Positions 53,578 to 64,000 of a DNA stretch of 64,000 nt are shown one piece after another; the first letter of the stretch is position 1, and each line of letters starts with the position of its first letter. Origin of the DNA: Gymnothorax reevesii (lineage: Eukaryota; Chordata; Actinopteri; Anguilliformes; Muraenidae); NCBI GenBank assembly GCA_029721435.1, contig CM056582.1, positions 40,382,611 through 40,446,610 of the forward strand, read 5' to 3'. Made by a program: the position numbers and the translations under genes. The notes under the pieces were generated by a model, which was not told the DNA's origin, ran no database searches, and worked only from the letters and a program-made list of their open reading frames with translations.

Positions 53578-54221
53578 TGCTCCATCAATGAAGCGCAGCT
53601 CCTCAGGACCAGAAGCACTCATGCAGCCCCAGACCATGATGCTGCCACCACCATGTTTGACTGTAGGCAGTACACACTTGTCTTGATACTCCTCACCAGG
53701 GCACCACCACGCATGCTGAACACCATCTAAACCAAGCAAGTTTATCTCGGTCTTGTCAGACCATAGAGCATGGTTCCAGTTGTTCGTGTTCTTGGACTGG
53801 TTGTTTTCAGCAAACAGTTTTCGGGCTTTCTTGTGGGTTAGCTTCAGAAGAGGCTTCCGTCTTTGCCGACGGCCATGCAGACCGACTTGGTGCACTGCAT
53901 GGCGTATGGTCTGAGCCTGAGCACTGACAGGCTGTTATCCCACTGCTGCAACCTCATCTGCCAGCACTCCTGCGTCTGTTTTCTGAAGCTAATTTTTGAA
54001 CCTGACGCAGAGCGCAAGGACTCAACCTCTTCGGTCAACCCTGCCGAGGCCTGTTCTGAGTAGAAATGAGTAGTAGACTTGGAAAACTGCTGGATAACCT
54101 TGGCCACCATGCTGTAGCTCAGCTTCATGGTTTCGCAGATCTTCTTCTAGCTTAGACCATCTTTGTGAAGAGCAACAATTCTCTTTTTCAGATCCTCAGA
54201 GAGTTCTTTCTTGCAAAACAT
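53572..54221 (-). pseudogene. Tc1/mariner transposase fragment, copy A'
   Basis: Same breaks and same truncation as 3963-4612 (early stop in the HTH region, frameshift, loss of the C-terminal catalytic half), with a few substitutions. The junction with the gypsy fragment is identical, so it predates the segmental duplication. Confidence 0.85.
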
Positions 54222-54562
54222 GGCACAATATTCAAACACAGTCAGGGAAACAGTGCCTCCCACCCGCCCGTTGCATTTTCAAATACATGTCAACATGCTC
54301 TTTTTGGGACACAATGAAAATTAAAATGCAATCTGTTAGTGTCTCATCAAGGGAGGTCTTCCGCTAGGACGTCACTCACTAGGGGCGCGAAAGAAATGTA
54401 ATGGTTTAGAAGCTTTGAGAGCGCTTTTCGTTGCTCTCGTCTGGGACTATATCGTTTCGCTCCCAATCGGATTCCTGGGCTGGCTGGCATTGATTGAGGG
54501 CGTTGCCCAGACTCTATTTAAGCTCCAGTTTCACCTCGTATCCTTTGCTAGAGTGTCAGTGT

Positions 54563-55039
54563 TGTAATGTGAATATAGGCCACTAGATGGCAGTATTTAC
54601 CTTTTTTTTGTTAAGCTCAGACTGGAGTCATGTTTAGACATGTCCTGGACATGTCTGGGGCAAGTCTCAGAAAATTAAAAAAAAGAGGTCTAAATGTGGG
54701 TGGGGTCTGCAAAAGAGTATATAAGGAAAAGAATTGAGACAGTAAAGTAGTAGGAGAAATTGCAAGAAGATGACCAGACCTGCCATTCTGTTCAAGACCT
54801 GTGACGTTTCTTTTGTGGATTTCTTTGCCTGTGTTTGAGCATTTTCATTATCCAGGACATCACCAAGCCACCCCACAAAAAGGGACTGTAAATATTTCTT
54901 TTTTTTTCCTATTCAATCTTGGTCAGTTTAGTTAGTTGTTGTGTTTAATTAAATGTGTTTAAGTTTTTAAAACTGTGTCTGTCATCCCTTGCTGTTGCTG
55001 TTGTGTTGTAGATTGTAATAAGAAATTGGGGCCATAACA
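54563..55039 (+). repeat. 5' LTR of the Gmr1-like element
   Basis: TGTAATGTGAATATAGG to GGGGCCATAACA. It contains TATATAAGG at 54717 as a TATA box and a perfect inverted pair GACATGTCCTGGACATGTC (about 54637-54656). Confidence 0.92.
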
Positions 55040-55042
55040 AAT

Positions 55043-55063
55043 TGGGGGCTCAAGGTCCGGGAT
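55043..55063 (+). promoter_or_regulatory. Primer binding site, tRNA-Pro-like with a 3-nt insert
   Basis: Four bases after the LTR the sequence reads TGGGGGCTC, AAG, GTCCGGGAT. The first and last nine bases match the 18-nt site complementary to the 3' end of tRNA-Pro known from retroviruses; the central AAG is extra. Another tRNA with a GAGCCCCCA end is an alternative. Confidence 0.55.
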
Positions 55064-55153
55064 AGACCATTTTGTGAGTAATTTATTAAAAATCTAACAT
55101 TTCAAATTGTAAAATTGATTTTTTTTAATTGAATACATATATTGACAACAGCA

Positions 55154-55591
55154 ATGGATGATTTCTTGGCATCACCAACCGTAGGGGTTTTGAAGTCTTT
55201 TAAAAAGACAGAACTGCGAGAAATTTGCAGACATTTAGAGCTGACAGAGGTGAAACCAGCCATGCGAAAAGCAAGACTGGCTAGAGAGATAGTTGAATAT
55301 TACATTGATGAAAATGTGTTTGCACCAGGAGATCTGGAACAGTTTCCAGTGGAAAATCCAAATATAGAAATGGAACTTAAATTAAAAATGATAGAGATTG
55401 AAAGGGAAGAAAAAGAAAAACAAAGGCAGTTTGAGTTGGAAAAATTAGCAAGAGAAGAGAAAAAAGAAAGGGAGGAAAGAGAAAAAGAAAGGGGGGAAAA
55501 AGAGAAACAAAGAGAATTTGAGAGGGAAGAAAAAGAAAAACAAAGAGAATTTGAGTTAGAAAAATTTGCAAGACAGAGAGATTTTGAATAA
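55154..55591 (+). pseudogene. N-terminal Gag extension of the Gmr1-like element
   Basis: From ATG 55154 the protein starts MDDFLASPTVGVLKSFKK and shows a SAP-like helix-turn-helix pattern (LREICRHLELTEVKPAMRK) in the first 50 residues. It then becomes a very charged helix of KEKQR/EEREK repeats (55390-55580), a likely coiled coil. A stop at 55589 ends it; the same frame stays open to 55633, and the main Gag-Pol frame takes over after a 1-nt shift near 55620. In an intact relative this would be the start of one long Gag-Pol. A SAP-like fold is my reading of the pattern only. Confidence 0.75.
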
Positions 55592-55605
55592 GAGAAATTC
55601 GATAG

Positions 55606-58600
55606 AGAAGAAAGACTCCAAATGAGCAACTAAAAATAAAAATTCAAACTGAAAATAAATTTCGGGCTAGCCAGGAGGTAAAACTGGTGCCTCCATTTTC
55701 GGAAAAGGATGTTGACAACTATTTCCAGTGTTTTGAAAAGGTAGCAAAGAGTTGCCAGTGGCCAAAGGAACACTGGCCTCTGATGTTGCAAACTGTCCTC
55801 AAGGGTAAAGCTCAACAAGCCTATTCGGCTTTGTCTGCAGATGATTCCTCTGATTATGAGGTTGTCAAAAAGTTTATTTTGAGAGCTTATGAGTTGGTTC
55901 CAGAGGCTTACCGACAGAAATTCAGAGGTCTGAAGAAATCTGAAAATCAGACTCATGTTGAATTTGCTAATGAAAAGCAGGTTTGCTTTGAGCGCTGGTG
56001 TACTTCTATGGAGGTCAAGTATGATTTCAACTCACTAAAAGAGATGGTGTTAGTTGAAGAATTCAAGAACTGTGTTAAAGATGATGTTAAGACCTACCTT
56101 AATGAGAAGCAAGCACTGAATTTGCAATCAGCTGCCAAATTTGCAGATGAATATGTTCTCACACATAAGTCCAAATTTCAGTCTAGCAGTAATAATAGAT
56201 GGTCCCAATTTCAGAAAAAGGGTTCTGGTGATACCCAAGATTTCTCACCCAAAGACAAAGACAAAGCTGGTGATGGTGCTCAGAAATCCAGTAACAGGTC
56301 TGATCAAAGTGTGAAAGCTGACAGTGACAAAAGTGGTCTAGTTTGCAGTTATTGCAAGAAATCTGGTCATGTTACAACTAACTGTTGGTTCCTTAAAGCT
56401 AAGAAAGAAAAAGAAAAGGATACAAAACCAAATGCCTTTGTGAAAACAAGGTTAGAAACTACCCCTGTAGTAGATGACCGATCTGCTAAATTGCCTGCTT
56501 CTTGTGGGGCTAAAAAGCCTGATACAGCTGACTTTGTGAGGGAGGAATTTCTTCCATTTGTGTCAGAGGGATTTGTGGCTCTGAATGAGCATACTACTCC
56601 TGTCCCCATATATATCCTAAGGGATACCGGAGCTTCTCAGTCACTTTTGTTGATGGACTCCTTGGAGTTACGTGATGAGACCGCTTCAGGGGATTTCATA
56701 CTTGTACAAGGTATTGAAGGGAGGACTGTATCTGTACCCCTGCGCTCTATATTCTTGAAGTCAGATTTAGTTACAGGACAGGTAAAGGTGGGACTTATGT
56801 CAAGTCTACCTATAAAGGGTGTTTCTCTGTTGCTAGGCAATGACCTGGCTGGGGGCAAAGTAGTTCCCCCTGTACATCTTACTTCACAGCCGAGCACTGA
56901 AGATGGGGATGAGGACCCATCTCTGTATCCTTCTTGCGCAGTGACTCCTGCTATGGCCAAGAAGGCTAAAGAAGAAGATGATGTGGTGCCGCCCAGCACA
57001 TTGAATAGTCAGGACTCAGGTGGTTCGCCTCATGACTCTGATTGGCCTACTATGGTTTCTCCGTTTGAGGACTTATCAGATACTTTTATCAGTTCTCTAT
57101 TCAGCCAGCCGGATGGGTCTGGTGATTCTGATGTGTCTGGAGACTTGTCTCTGTCCAGAAAGCGGTTGATTGAGGAGCAAACTAATGATCCTGAAATTTG
57201 TGTATTAAAGAGGAGAGCCCTTCCTGATAAAGAAATAGACGCAGTTCCAGTTGGGTATTATCTCAAGGATGGTGTGTTGATGCGGAAGTGGCGCCCTCCT
57301 GATATCCCTGCCAATGCAGATTGGGCAGTGGTCAGGCAAATTGTTGTTCCGAAGGTCTACAGGAATGAGATCTTAACAATGGCTCATAGTTTACCTTTAG
57401 GAGGTCATCTTGGTGTTAACAAGACTGTTGATAAGATCATGAGACACTTCTTTTGGCCTGGGCTTCGGAAAGACGTTTCCAACTTTTGCAAAACCTGTCA
57501 CACTTGTCAGGTAGTTGGAAAACACCAGTTAGACCCACCTGTAGCTCCATTGCAGCCTATCGCAGCATTTGGGGAGCCATTCTCTAGGGTCATTGTTGAT
57601 TGCGTTGGTCCATTACCCAAGACTAGATCTGGAAATCAGTACTTGTTGACAATCATGTGTGCATCTACCAGATTCCCCGAAGCCATACCTCTACGTAACA
57701 TCAAAGCAACTGCAATCTCGAAGGCTTTGATAAAGTTCTTCATGTTGTTTGGCCTTCCCAGGGAAATTCAGTCAGACCAAGGTAGCAATTTCACTTCAGG
57801 ATTGTTTCAGCAGGTTGTGTATGAACTAGGTGCAAAGCAGATTCTTTCTAGTGCCTATCATCCAGAAAGTCAGGGTGCCTTAGAGCGGTTTCATTCCACT
57901 CTCAAGACAATGATGAGGACTTATTGTTATGACCATGAGAAAGACTGGGATGAAGGGGTTCATTTGCTGTTGTTTGCAGCTAGAGAAGCAGTGCAGGAGT
58001 CTACTGGATTCAGTCCATTTGAGCTAGTGTTTGGTCATGAAGTGAGAGGACCTTTGCTATTATTGAGTGAACAATGGCAAGAGAAAGAGCCGCATATCAG
58101 TCTGTTAGACTATGTTGGCAAGTTCAAGGAAAGATTGTGTGCAGCTTGTGACCTTGCCAAAGAGAACTTGAAATCAAGTCAGGGAAAAATGAAAACTTGG
58201 TATGATCATAAGGCTAGAAGCCATGAGTTTAAACCAGGAGAAAAGGTCCTTGTGTTGTTTCCCTTGCAGTCCAATCCATTGCAGGCTAGATTTCATGGTC
58301 CTTATGAAATTCTGACAAAACTCAATGATCTCAATTACATTGTGAAGACTCCAGATAGGAGAAAACCAAAACAATTGTGTCATATTAACATGCTAAAGCC
58401 TTATCATGACAGAAATGCTAGGGTTGCAGCTGTCACTTCAGATTCTCCAATGGTCGAAACGTGTGAAGATGAGGGGGAGTTTCAAGATGATGAACCAAGA
58501 ATTAAAGCTGAAGTTCTTTCATGTCAATTGTCAAACACTGAAGTGTTGCAAAATCTTGATGTAAAACTCCAGCACTTAGAACCCTCACAGAGAGATCAGT

Positions 58601-58998
58601 TTGAAAGGTTGATCAAGAAATATGAGGATTTGTTTCCTGATGTTCCACAGAGAGTTACTATAGACTCTCATGATGTAGATGTTGGTGATGCCAAACCAAT
58701 AAAACAGCATCCATACCGGATGAATCCTGAAAAGAGAAAGATTGCTGAGAAAGAGGTTGAGTACATGTTAGAACATGATATTATCAGACCTTCCAACTCC
58801 GATTGGAGTTCACCCTGTGTGCTAGTTCCAAAACCTGATGGAAGTACTAGATTCTGTACAGGTTATCGCAAAGTCAATGCTGTAACTAGAACTGATGTGT
58901 TTCCAATACCTAGGATTGATGATTGTATCGATAGAGTAGGGCAAGCAAAGTTTCTGACCAAGATTGATTTATTGAAGGGTTATTGGTGTGTGCCTTAA
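55606..58998 (+). pseudogene. Gag-protease-integrase-RT polyprotein of the Gmr1-like element
   Basis: Open for about 1130 codons. Order: capsid (PPFSEKDVDNYFQCFEKVAK at 55690, then a SCAN-like helical block AYELVPEAYRQKFRGLKKSE to SAAKFADEYVL at 55885-56160); CCHC knuckle CSYCKKSGHVTTNC at 56344; protease ILRDTGASQSL near 56615; integrase H2C2 zinc segment 57382-57510; integrase core Asp at 57598, Asp at 57775 and Glu at 57883 with 35 residues between the last two (DD35E); then RT fingers/palm (SSPCVLVPKPDGS, FLTKIDLLKGYW). It ends at an in-frame TAA (58996). The mammalian SCAN domain is known to descend from Gmr1-like capsids, which fits. Confidence 0.9.
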
Positions 58999-59952
58999 AC
59001 TGAGAGGGCCAAGAGCATCTCTGCTTTTGCCACACCATCTGGATTGTACCAGTATGAAGTCCTACCCTTTGGCATGAAAAATGCCCCAGCCACGTTCCAA
59101 AGGATGATACAGTCTACAATCGCCGGATTGCCACACACGGGTGCGTACATCGATGACCTGATCACATGGAGTGACTCCTGGGAAGAACATCTAAAAGATG
59201 TAGAGACGTTGTTCCAGCGCCTGACTCAGGCTAACCTGACTGTTAACCTGAGCAAGAGTGACTTTGGTTGTGCTACTGTCACCTATCTTGGCTACGTCAT
59301 AGGCCAGGGTAAGGTGGCACCCATAAATGCTAAAGTCCAAGCCATCATGGACTTTCCAGTTCCTGACAACAAAAAAGCTTTGCGCCGCTTCCTTGGAATG
59401 ATCGGGTACTACCGCAAGTTCTGCAAGAACTTTGCTGAGATTGCTCTCAGTCTAACTAACCAACTGAAAAAAGGCGTAAAGTTCACCTGGGATGATGCAT
59501 GCCAGAGGGCCTTCGATCGCCTGAAGTGTCTGCTGTGTCACTTCCCCGTGCTCAAATCTCCTGACTTCAACAAACCGTTCTCCATCGCGGTCGATGCTCG
59601 TGACCAAGCTTGTGGATCTGTGCTCCTACAGAGAAGTGACTCTGATGACATTGAGCATCCCGTGGCATACTTCTCCAGGAAGTTCAATCGCCACCAAAGG
59701 AACTATTCCACAATAGAGAAGGAACTGTTGGCTCTGGTCCTTTCTTTACAACACTTTGAGGTTTATGTTTGTACAGGACAAAAGCCAATGATTGTGTACA
59801 CTGACCACAATCCATTAATGTTTTTGAGTAAGATGAAAAACAAGAATCGGAGATTGTTGAATTGGAGTTTGATTTTACAGGAGTTTGACTTGGAAATTAA
59901 GCATGTGAAGGGTACAGACAATGTAATTGCTGATTGCTTATCCCGTGTTTGA
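58999..59952 (+). pseudogene. RT C-terminal half and RNase H of the Gmr1-like element
   Basis: It continues in the same frame after the TAA: LPFGMKNAPATFQRM, YIDDL at 59146 (RT catalytic pair), LGYVIGQGKV and RRFLGMIGYYRKFCKNF. RNase H follows with AVDARDQACGSVLLQ, IEKELLALVLSLQHFE and YTDHNPL (the Asp-Glu-Asp catalytic residues), ending SLILQEFDLEIKHVKGTDNV and a stop at 59950. The domains look complete apart from the stop at 58996. Confidence 0.9.
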
Positions 59953-60075
59953 ATGTGTATATATATATCATGTGTTTGAATATTGTATGATATGTATATA
60001 TAGACAAGTGTTCACTTAACCATTTTGTATTGAAAAGAAAAATTTTGCCTTTATGAGTCAAAATTTTTCCCTTTT

Positions 60076-60085
60076 GGAATGGAGG
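60076..60085 (+). promoter_or_regulatory. Polypurine tract
   Basis: GGAATGGAGG lies directly before the 3' LTR, where plus-strand synthesis is primed. Confidence 0.7.
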
Positions 60086-60558
60086 TGTAATGTGAATATA
60101 GGCCACTAGATATATTTACCTTTTTTTTGTTAAGCTCAGACTGGAGTCATGTTTAGACATGTCCTGGACATGTCTGGGGCAAGTCTCAGAAAATTAAAAA
60201 AAAGAGGTCTAAATGTGGGTGGGGTCTGCAAAAGAGTATATAAGGAAAAGAATTGAGACAGTAAAGTAGTAGGAGAAATTGCAAGAAGATGACCAGACCT
60301 GCCATTCTGTTCAAGACCTGTGACGTTTCTTTTGTGGATTTCTTTGCCTGTGTTTGAGCATTTTCATTATCCAGGACATCACCAAGCCACCCCACAAAAA
60401 GGGACTGTAAATATTTCTTTTTTTTTCCTATTCAATCTTGGTCAGTTTAGTTAGTTGTTGTGTTTAATTAAATGTGTTTAAGTTTTTAAAACTGTGTCTG
60501 TCATCCCTTGCTGTTGCTGTTGTGTTGTAGATTGTAATAAGAAATTGGGGCCATAACA
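60086..60558 (+). repeat. 3' LTR of the Gmr1-like element
   Basis: Same as the 5' LTR except for loss of 4 bp in the GATGGCAGTATTTACC region near 60110. Confidence 0.92.
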
Positions 60559-60857
60559 GTGTCATATTTGAGCTTTAGCCGGTAAGGTCTTGAGACAGCA
60601 CTGTTAAGGACTTAGTTGCATATTTGAGGCCTAGTGATAATAAGAGAGGGAATTTTTGTTTTATTTTTCCCTTTTCTTTTGGTATCTTCGAGCTTGCCTA
60701 TTTTTCTACCTTGGATGGCGTCCAGGTTGTGGTAGCGTGAGTCTCGCATTTTCAGTCTGTTTAAGTCTCTCAGCACGCTGCAGTTTTTGCCATTTATTTC
60801 TGGCCACTGCTTTTGGCGTCTAATTTCGAACCGCCATCACAGTACACACTAGCCATC

Positions 60858-61629
60858 ATGGAGACACCAGCGGTGGCGTAAATTAAGAGGGCTGTTGCCA
60901 GCCAGCAAGATTTGTTGACAGGCTTCACTAAAGGACTTTCTGGCTTGGGCAACTAACAATCTGAATGAGTTGAGAGACTACACCTGTAAGAGAACGCGTT
61001 TAAGAATCAAGAGAGCGTTCTGTTGGGCTTGACTGAGAGTATTAAATCTCTCGCTACAAAAGTTTCGCAAAAAGTTGCAGAAGCACCATCCATACGTCCT
61101 CCCCGAGAACCAAAGTTACAACTGCCCCAAAGATATAGTGGCGTGGCCGGAAAGTGTAAGGATTTCATCGCCCAGTGTGAAATATTTTTTAAGGCTCAAC
61201 CGTCATTATTTGTTAATGAGGATTCTCGGGTAGCATTTTATATTATCACTGCTGGCTGGCACAGCACTCACTTGGGTCGGCCCACTAATCAGATCTAATT
61301 CACAGGTCGTAGATTCTGTGGAGGCCCTTGTTAGGGAGATGGTGTCTGTTTTTGATCAAGACATTTGTGGTCAAGACACAGCTACGCGTTTGATGCACCT
61401 TAAACAGGGCAAAGAAAGTGCAGCTGAATTCTCGATTGCTTTCCGTTCTCTGCCCACAGAGACAGGCTGGCCAGAGGCTCCTCTTATGACCGTATTTAGC
61501 CGTGCCCTTACTGATGAGATTAAGGACACTCTGGCTACTTTAGAACCCTGCTCGACTTTTGAATCCTTAGTTTGTACGGCTGTGCGAATTGAAAAGCACA
61601 CGCGAACGCAACAGGGAAAAGTTAAATAG
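60858..61629 (+). pseudogene. Gag, chromovirus copy A'
   Basis: Begins METPAVA at 60858 and has a stop in the next codon position (GTGGCGTAA), additional to the stops it shares with copy A. The open parts are 61023-61298 and 61318-61629. It matches copy A with about two percent difference. Confidence 0.85.
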
Positions 61630-62237
61630 ATTCCCACTGGCTGACAATGAAGCTAAAGTCAGCCTATTCCACCCACTAAAGATTCTACTCCGGTTGAGTC
61701 CATGCAAGTTGATGGTTCGCTTGACCGTTGAACTAAGAGAGCAACTCGCAGAGGAGTAATCTGCCTTAATTGTAATTAGCCGGGTCATATCCGTCCACTT
61801 TGTCCTAAGCTTCGGGGAAACAGAAAACCCCTCTCGCGATTCAGGGGGCGCTACAGGAGCAGACCCAATTTCCCTTCCGAATACTAATTCCTGTAGAACT
61901 TACTGTGGGGAGCAAGAGAATTACCATTGAAGTGTTTGTGGACTTGGGTGCAGTTGATTGTTTCATGGATATTTCATGGTCGCCCGTTGGGCACGGGAGT
62001 TAAAATTGAAGTTTCGGAGCCACTAAAAATGTTCATTTCCTTTGGTGACCACCCTGAGGAGGTTCGGTTTTTTATTATCAGGTCCCCCATTTTCTTATTG
62101 TTTTAGAGCATTCATGGTTACGGGAACATAAACCTTGTATCAGTTGAGGGGAACAGAATAATGCTATCATCCACTGGGGCCCCAAGTGTGACTCTCATTG
62201 TAGAGCAAATGAGACTTATTTTTCCGGACGTCAAGCC

Positions 62238-62920
62238 ATGTGGCAGGCTGATGCAGAGAGTGAGTGTGAGGAAGTTATCTCACCGTACCCTCCTAGACCA
62301 GTAAAAGGGGTAGAGGAGGGGTTGGAATGGGATCCTCAATTTGACTGGCGACAGCCAGAGGACGATTACCTTTTGGAGGATTTTAGCGATTCTGAATCAG
62401 TCACAGAGACATTAGATTTGGAGCAGGGTGAGGAATTTGGGGCCACCCTGAACTTTCACTTGCCTTCCAATGTTGCCAGGGATTGTGCTGCCCCCATTAT
62501 TGTGCTCATCAAGAAGAATACCTCCTCAGCCTTTTTTTGGTCTCATGCAGCTGATGCTGCCTTTCGGGAATTAAAGTAACATTTCAGCTCAGAGCCTATT
62601 TTGGTTTTGCCCGATCCCTCCCTCCCATTTGTTGTGGAGGTAGATACTTCTGAGGTGGGCGTGGGTGCTATTTTGTCTCAGCGCCCTCGTTGGGAAAATA
62701 AGCTTCACCCATGCGCGTACTTCTCCCGGTCTTTGTCCAGAACGCAATTATAGTATTGGTGACCGGGAGTTATTAGCGGTCAAGCTGGCGCTCAAGGAGT
62801 AGCGCCACTGGTTGGAGGGAGCTGAGCACCCTTTTGTGGTATGGACCGACTATAAGAACCTCCAATATATTCAGCAAACCAAGCGGCGTAATTCCATGCT
62901 AACTTATAGCCTGGGCTCTA
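62238..62920 (+). pseudogene. RNase H remnant with RT deletion, copy A'
   Basis: As at 6682-7400. The frame is open only to 62579, where an AAG-to-TAG type change ends it (FRELK stop). A further deletion near 62738 removes part of the LSAAER block. The RT deletion junction is the same as in copy A. Confidence 0.8.
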
Positions 62921-63129
62921 AAAATATTAAGCCTGACGCCCTCTCATGAATGTATAATCATAATCCTAGCCCGGAGCCAGTTATTCCTTCTGCCCAGATC
63001 GTGGCACCCATTTGATGGGAGGTTGAGGCGTTGGTTCAGGAGGTGCTGAAATCCGATCCCGGTCCTGGGGGGGGAGCCTGCTGGCTGTTTGTTTGTTCCG
63101 CTTAGGGTTAGGCCACAGGTCCTAGAGTA

Positions 63130-63521
63130 GGGACACTCATCCCGCTTGGCAGGGCACCCAGGGGCCCATCGGACCAAGCAGTTCTTTGGCCAAAGTTTTT
63201 GGTGGTCGGATATGATGAGGGACACTCGGGAGGTTGTTGCTGCCTGTGGCGTATGTTCCAGGAATAAGACTTCCCACTTCCCTCCCTCTGGTTTGCTGCA
63301 ACCTTTGCCCGTTCCTAAGCCCCCTGAACTCTTACTGTGTTCGATTTTGTTACGGGGCTGCCTGTATCTGGCGGAAACACGGTCATTTTGGTCGTGGTTG
63401 ATCGTTTTTCTAAAGCAGCTCATTTTGTCGCGCTACCCAAGCTGCCTTCGGCGCGGGAGACAGCGCATCTTGCGGTTAACAATGTGCTCCGGTTACATGG
63501 ACTTACGCAGGATGTCGTCTC
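63130..63521 (+). pseudogene. Integrase remnant, copy A' (truncated by an LTR)
   Basis: The zinc-binding part ([28 protein letters not shown]) is open from 63146. The core ([30 protein letters not shown]) is in another frame from 63337. The LTR at 63522 cuts it just before the SDQGPQF block that is present in copy A. Confidence 0.8.
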
Positions 63522-63840
63522 TGTAATGTGAATATAGGCCACTAGATGGCAGTATTTACCTTTTTTTTATTCAGCCCAGACTGGAGCTAGGTTTTAGACA
63601 TGTCCTGGACATGTCTGGGGAAAGTCCCCGAAAAGTAAAAAAACGAGGTCTGAATGTGGGTGGGGTCTGCAAAAGAGTATATAAGGAGAAGAATTGAGAC
63701 AGTGAAGTAGTAGGAGAAATTGCAAGAAGAAGGATAAGTTTGACCAGACCTGTCATTTCTGTTCAAGACCTGAGAAGTTTCTTTTGTGGATTTTTACGTG
63801 TTAGAGCATTTTCCCTTACCCAGGAAATTACCAATACATC
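63522..63840 (+). mobile_element. Gmr1-like LTR, truncated
   Basis: It starts TGTAATGTGAATATAGG and follows the LTR at 54563 for about 320 bp (TATATAAGG at 63677) with noticeable divergence, including a 9-bp insertion near 63732. It loses similarity near 63840. It is closer in places (TTATTCAGCCCAGACTGGAG) to the solo LTR at 30681 than to the young element. Confidence 0.8.
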
Positions 63841-64000
63841 CCGTTGGTACAGAGACAGAAAACGAGGAAAATCGTAGTGAAAAAGATGACCAACGACGTG
63901 ATTGAGAGACTGCAGGATGTATTTGAAGAAACAGACTGGGCGGTTTTTGAGAACACTGCAAAGGACATTAATGAATTTACTGAGTCTGTTTGTGGATACA
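63841..64000 (+). pseudogene. Non-LTR retrotransposon ORF2 fragment
   Basis: One frame reads VVKKMTNDVIERLQDVFEET and DWAVFENTAKDINEFTESVC. This is the linker between endonuclease and RT seen in many fish LINE ORF2 proteins. It runs off the window end and starts abruptly at the LTR junction. Confidence 0.55.

Larger units (their letters stand above)
54563..60558 (+). mobile_element. Gmr1-like Ty3/gypsy retrotransposon, full length
   Basis: The 5996-bp element has LTRs of 477 and 473 bp that differ by one 4-bp indel and are otherwise the same by eye, and is flanked by GTGT on both sides (54559-54562 and 60559-60562). The empty site is visible in copy A near 4950. The coding order is Gag, zinc knuckle, protease, integrase, RT, RNase H. 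Integrase before RT is the copia-like order, which within Ty3/gypsy is known for the Gmr1-like group of deuterostomes. Only three lesions were seen: a stop at 55589, a frameshift near 55620 and a stop at 58996. No envelope gene. Confidence 0.92.
54397..63521 (+). mobile_element. Decayed chromovirus, copy A', interrupted by a Gmr1-like element
   Basis: 5' LTR start at 54397; interrupted in the LTR/leader at 54563-60558; leader and Gag resume at 60563. Zinc knuckle and protease remnants are at 61760-62106, where a deletion (after 61973) removed part of the protease. RNase H and integrase remnants follow to 63521, where another LTR truncates it. RT is missing exactly as in copy A. Confidence 0.85.

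Noticed and set aside
55687..55690. GTG as start of the Gmr1-like polyprotein
   Set aside because: The frame is open further upstream to 55606, and an ATG with a Gag-like start exists at 55154 separated only by a stop and a 1-nt shift.

Overview
The window looks like teleost fish nuclear DNA. It holds one multi-exon gene with GT/AG introns, surrounded by a dense layer of mobile elements typical of fish: Tc1/mariner, hAT, PIF/Harbinger, RTE-type LINE, chromovirus and Gmr1-like Ty3/gypsy elements, and a long-LTR family. There is no prokaryotic feature, and most of the sequence is non-coding or broken transposon.

Layout. 1-8972 is segment A: the right part of a hAT-type element, a minisatellite, a gypsy fragment, a Tc1 fragment and a decayed chromovirus. 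8973-12454 is mostly unassigned, ending in a CCAAT/TATA promoter-like stretch. 12455-28915 is a nested pile of transposons: a Tc1 element inside an LTR-like repeat, two Harbinger-like elements (one interrupted by an LTR and by a small hAT element), a 5'-truncated RTE LINE with a 16-bp target duplication, hairpin repeats and a second chromovirus copy. 28916-31751 is a dead hAT transposase gene with a solo LTR inside it.

32454-36964 (minus) is the only host gene I can support. It is a serine/threonine kinase with a complete PKC-type catalytic domain and AGC tail in eight exons, and an unusual helical N-terminus in place of C1/C2 domains. A plausible first coding exon (38920-38943, eight codons) lies in the adjacent segment and keeps the frame.

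37033-42848 and 42849-48150 are two almost identical direct tandem copies of a 5.8-kb unit that carries this candidate first exon. They differ by a 517-bp deletion, a 26-bp micro-inversion and very few base changes. Each holds a Harbinger-like MITE inserted in a short interstitial telomere-like array.

48125-63521 is segment A', a second direct copy of segment A (about 2% diverged where I compared it). It is expanded by a 1666-bp solo LTR and by a 5996-bp Gmr1-like retrotransposon with near-identical LTRs and the pol order protease-integrase-RT-RNase H. The window ends in another LTR fragment fused to a LINE fragment.

The 8-bp target duplication of the hAT element at the right edge of A matches the left flank of A' inside unit 2. 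Both copies therefore descend from one insertion, and sequence like the tandem unit should lie just upstream of this window. The region reads as a segmental duplication cluster around the kinase gene. Coordinates and alignments were made by eye, without database searches.
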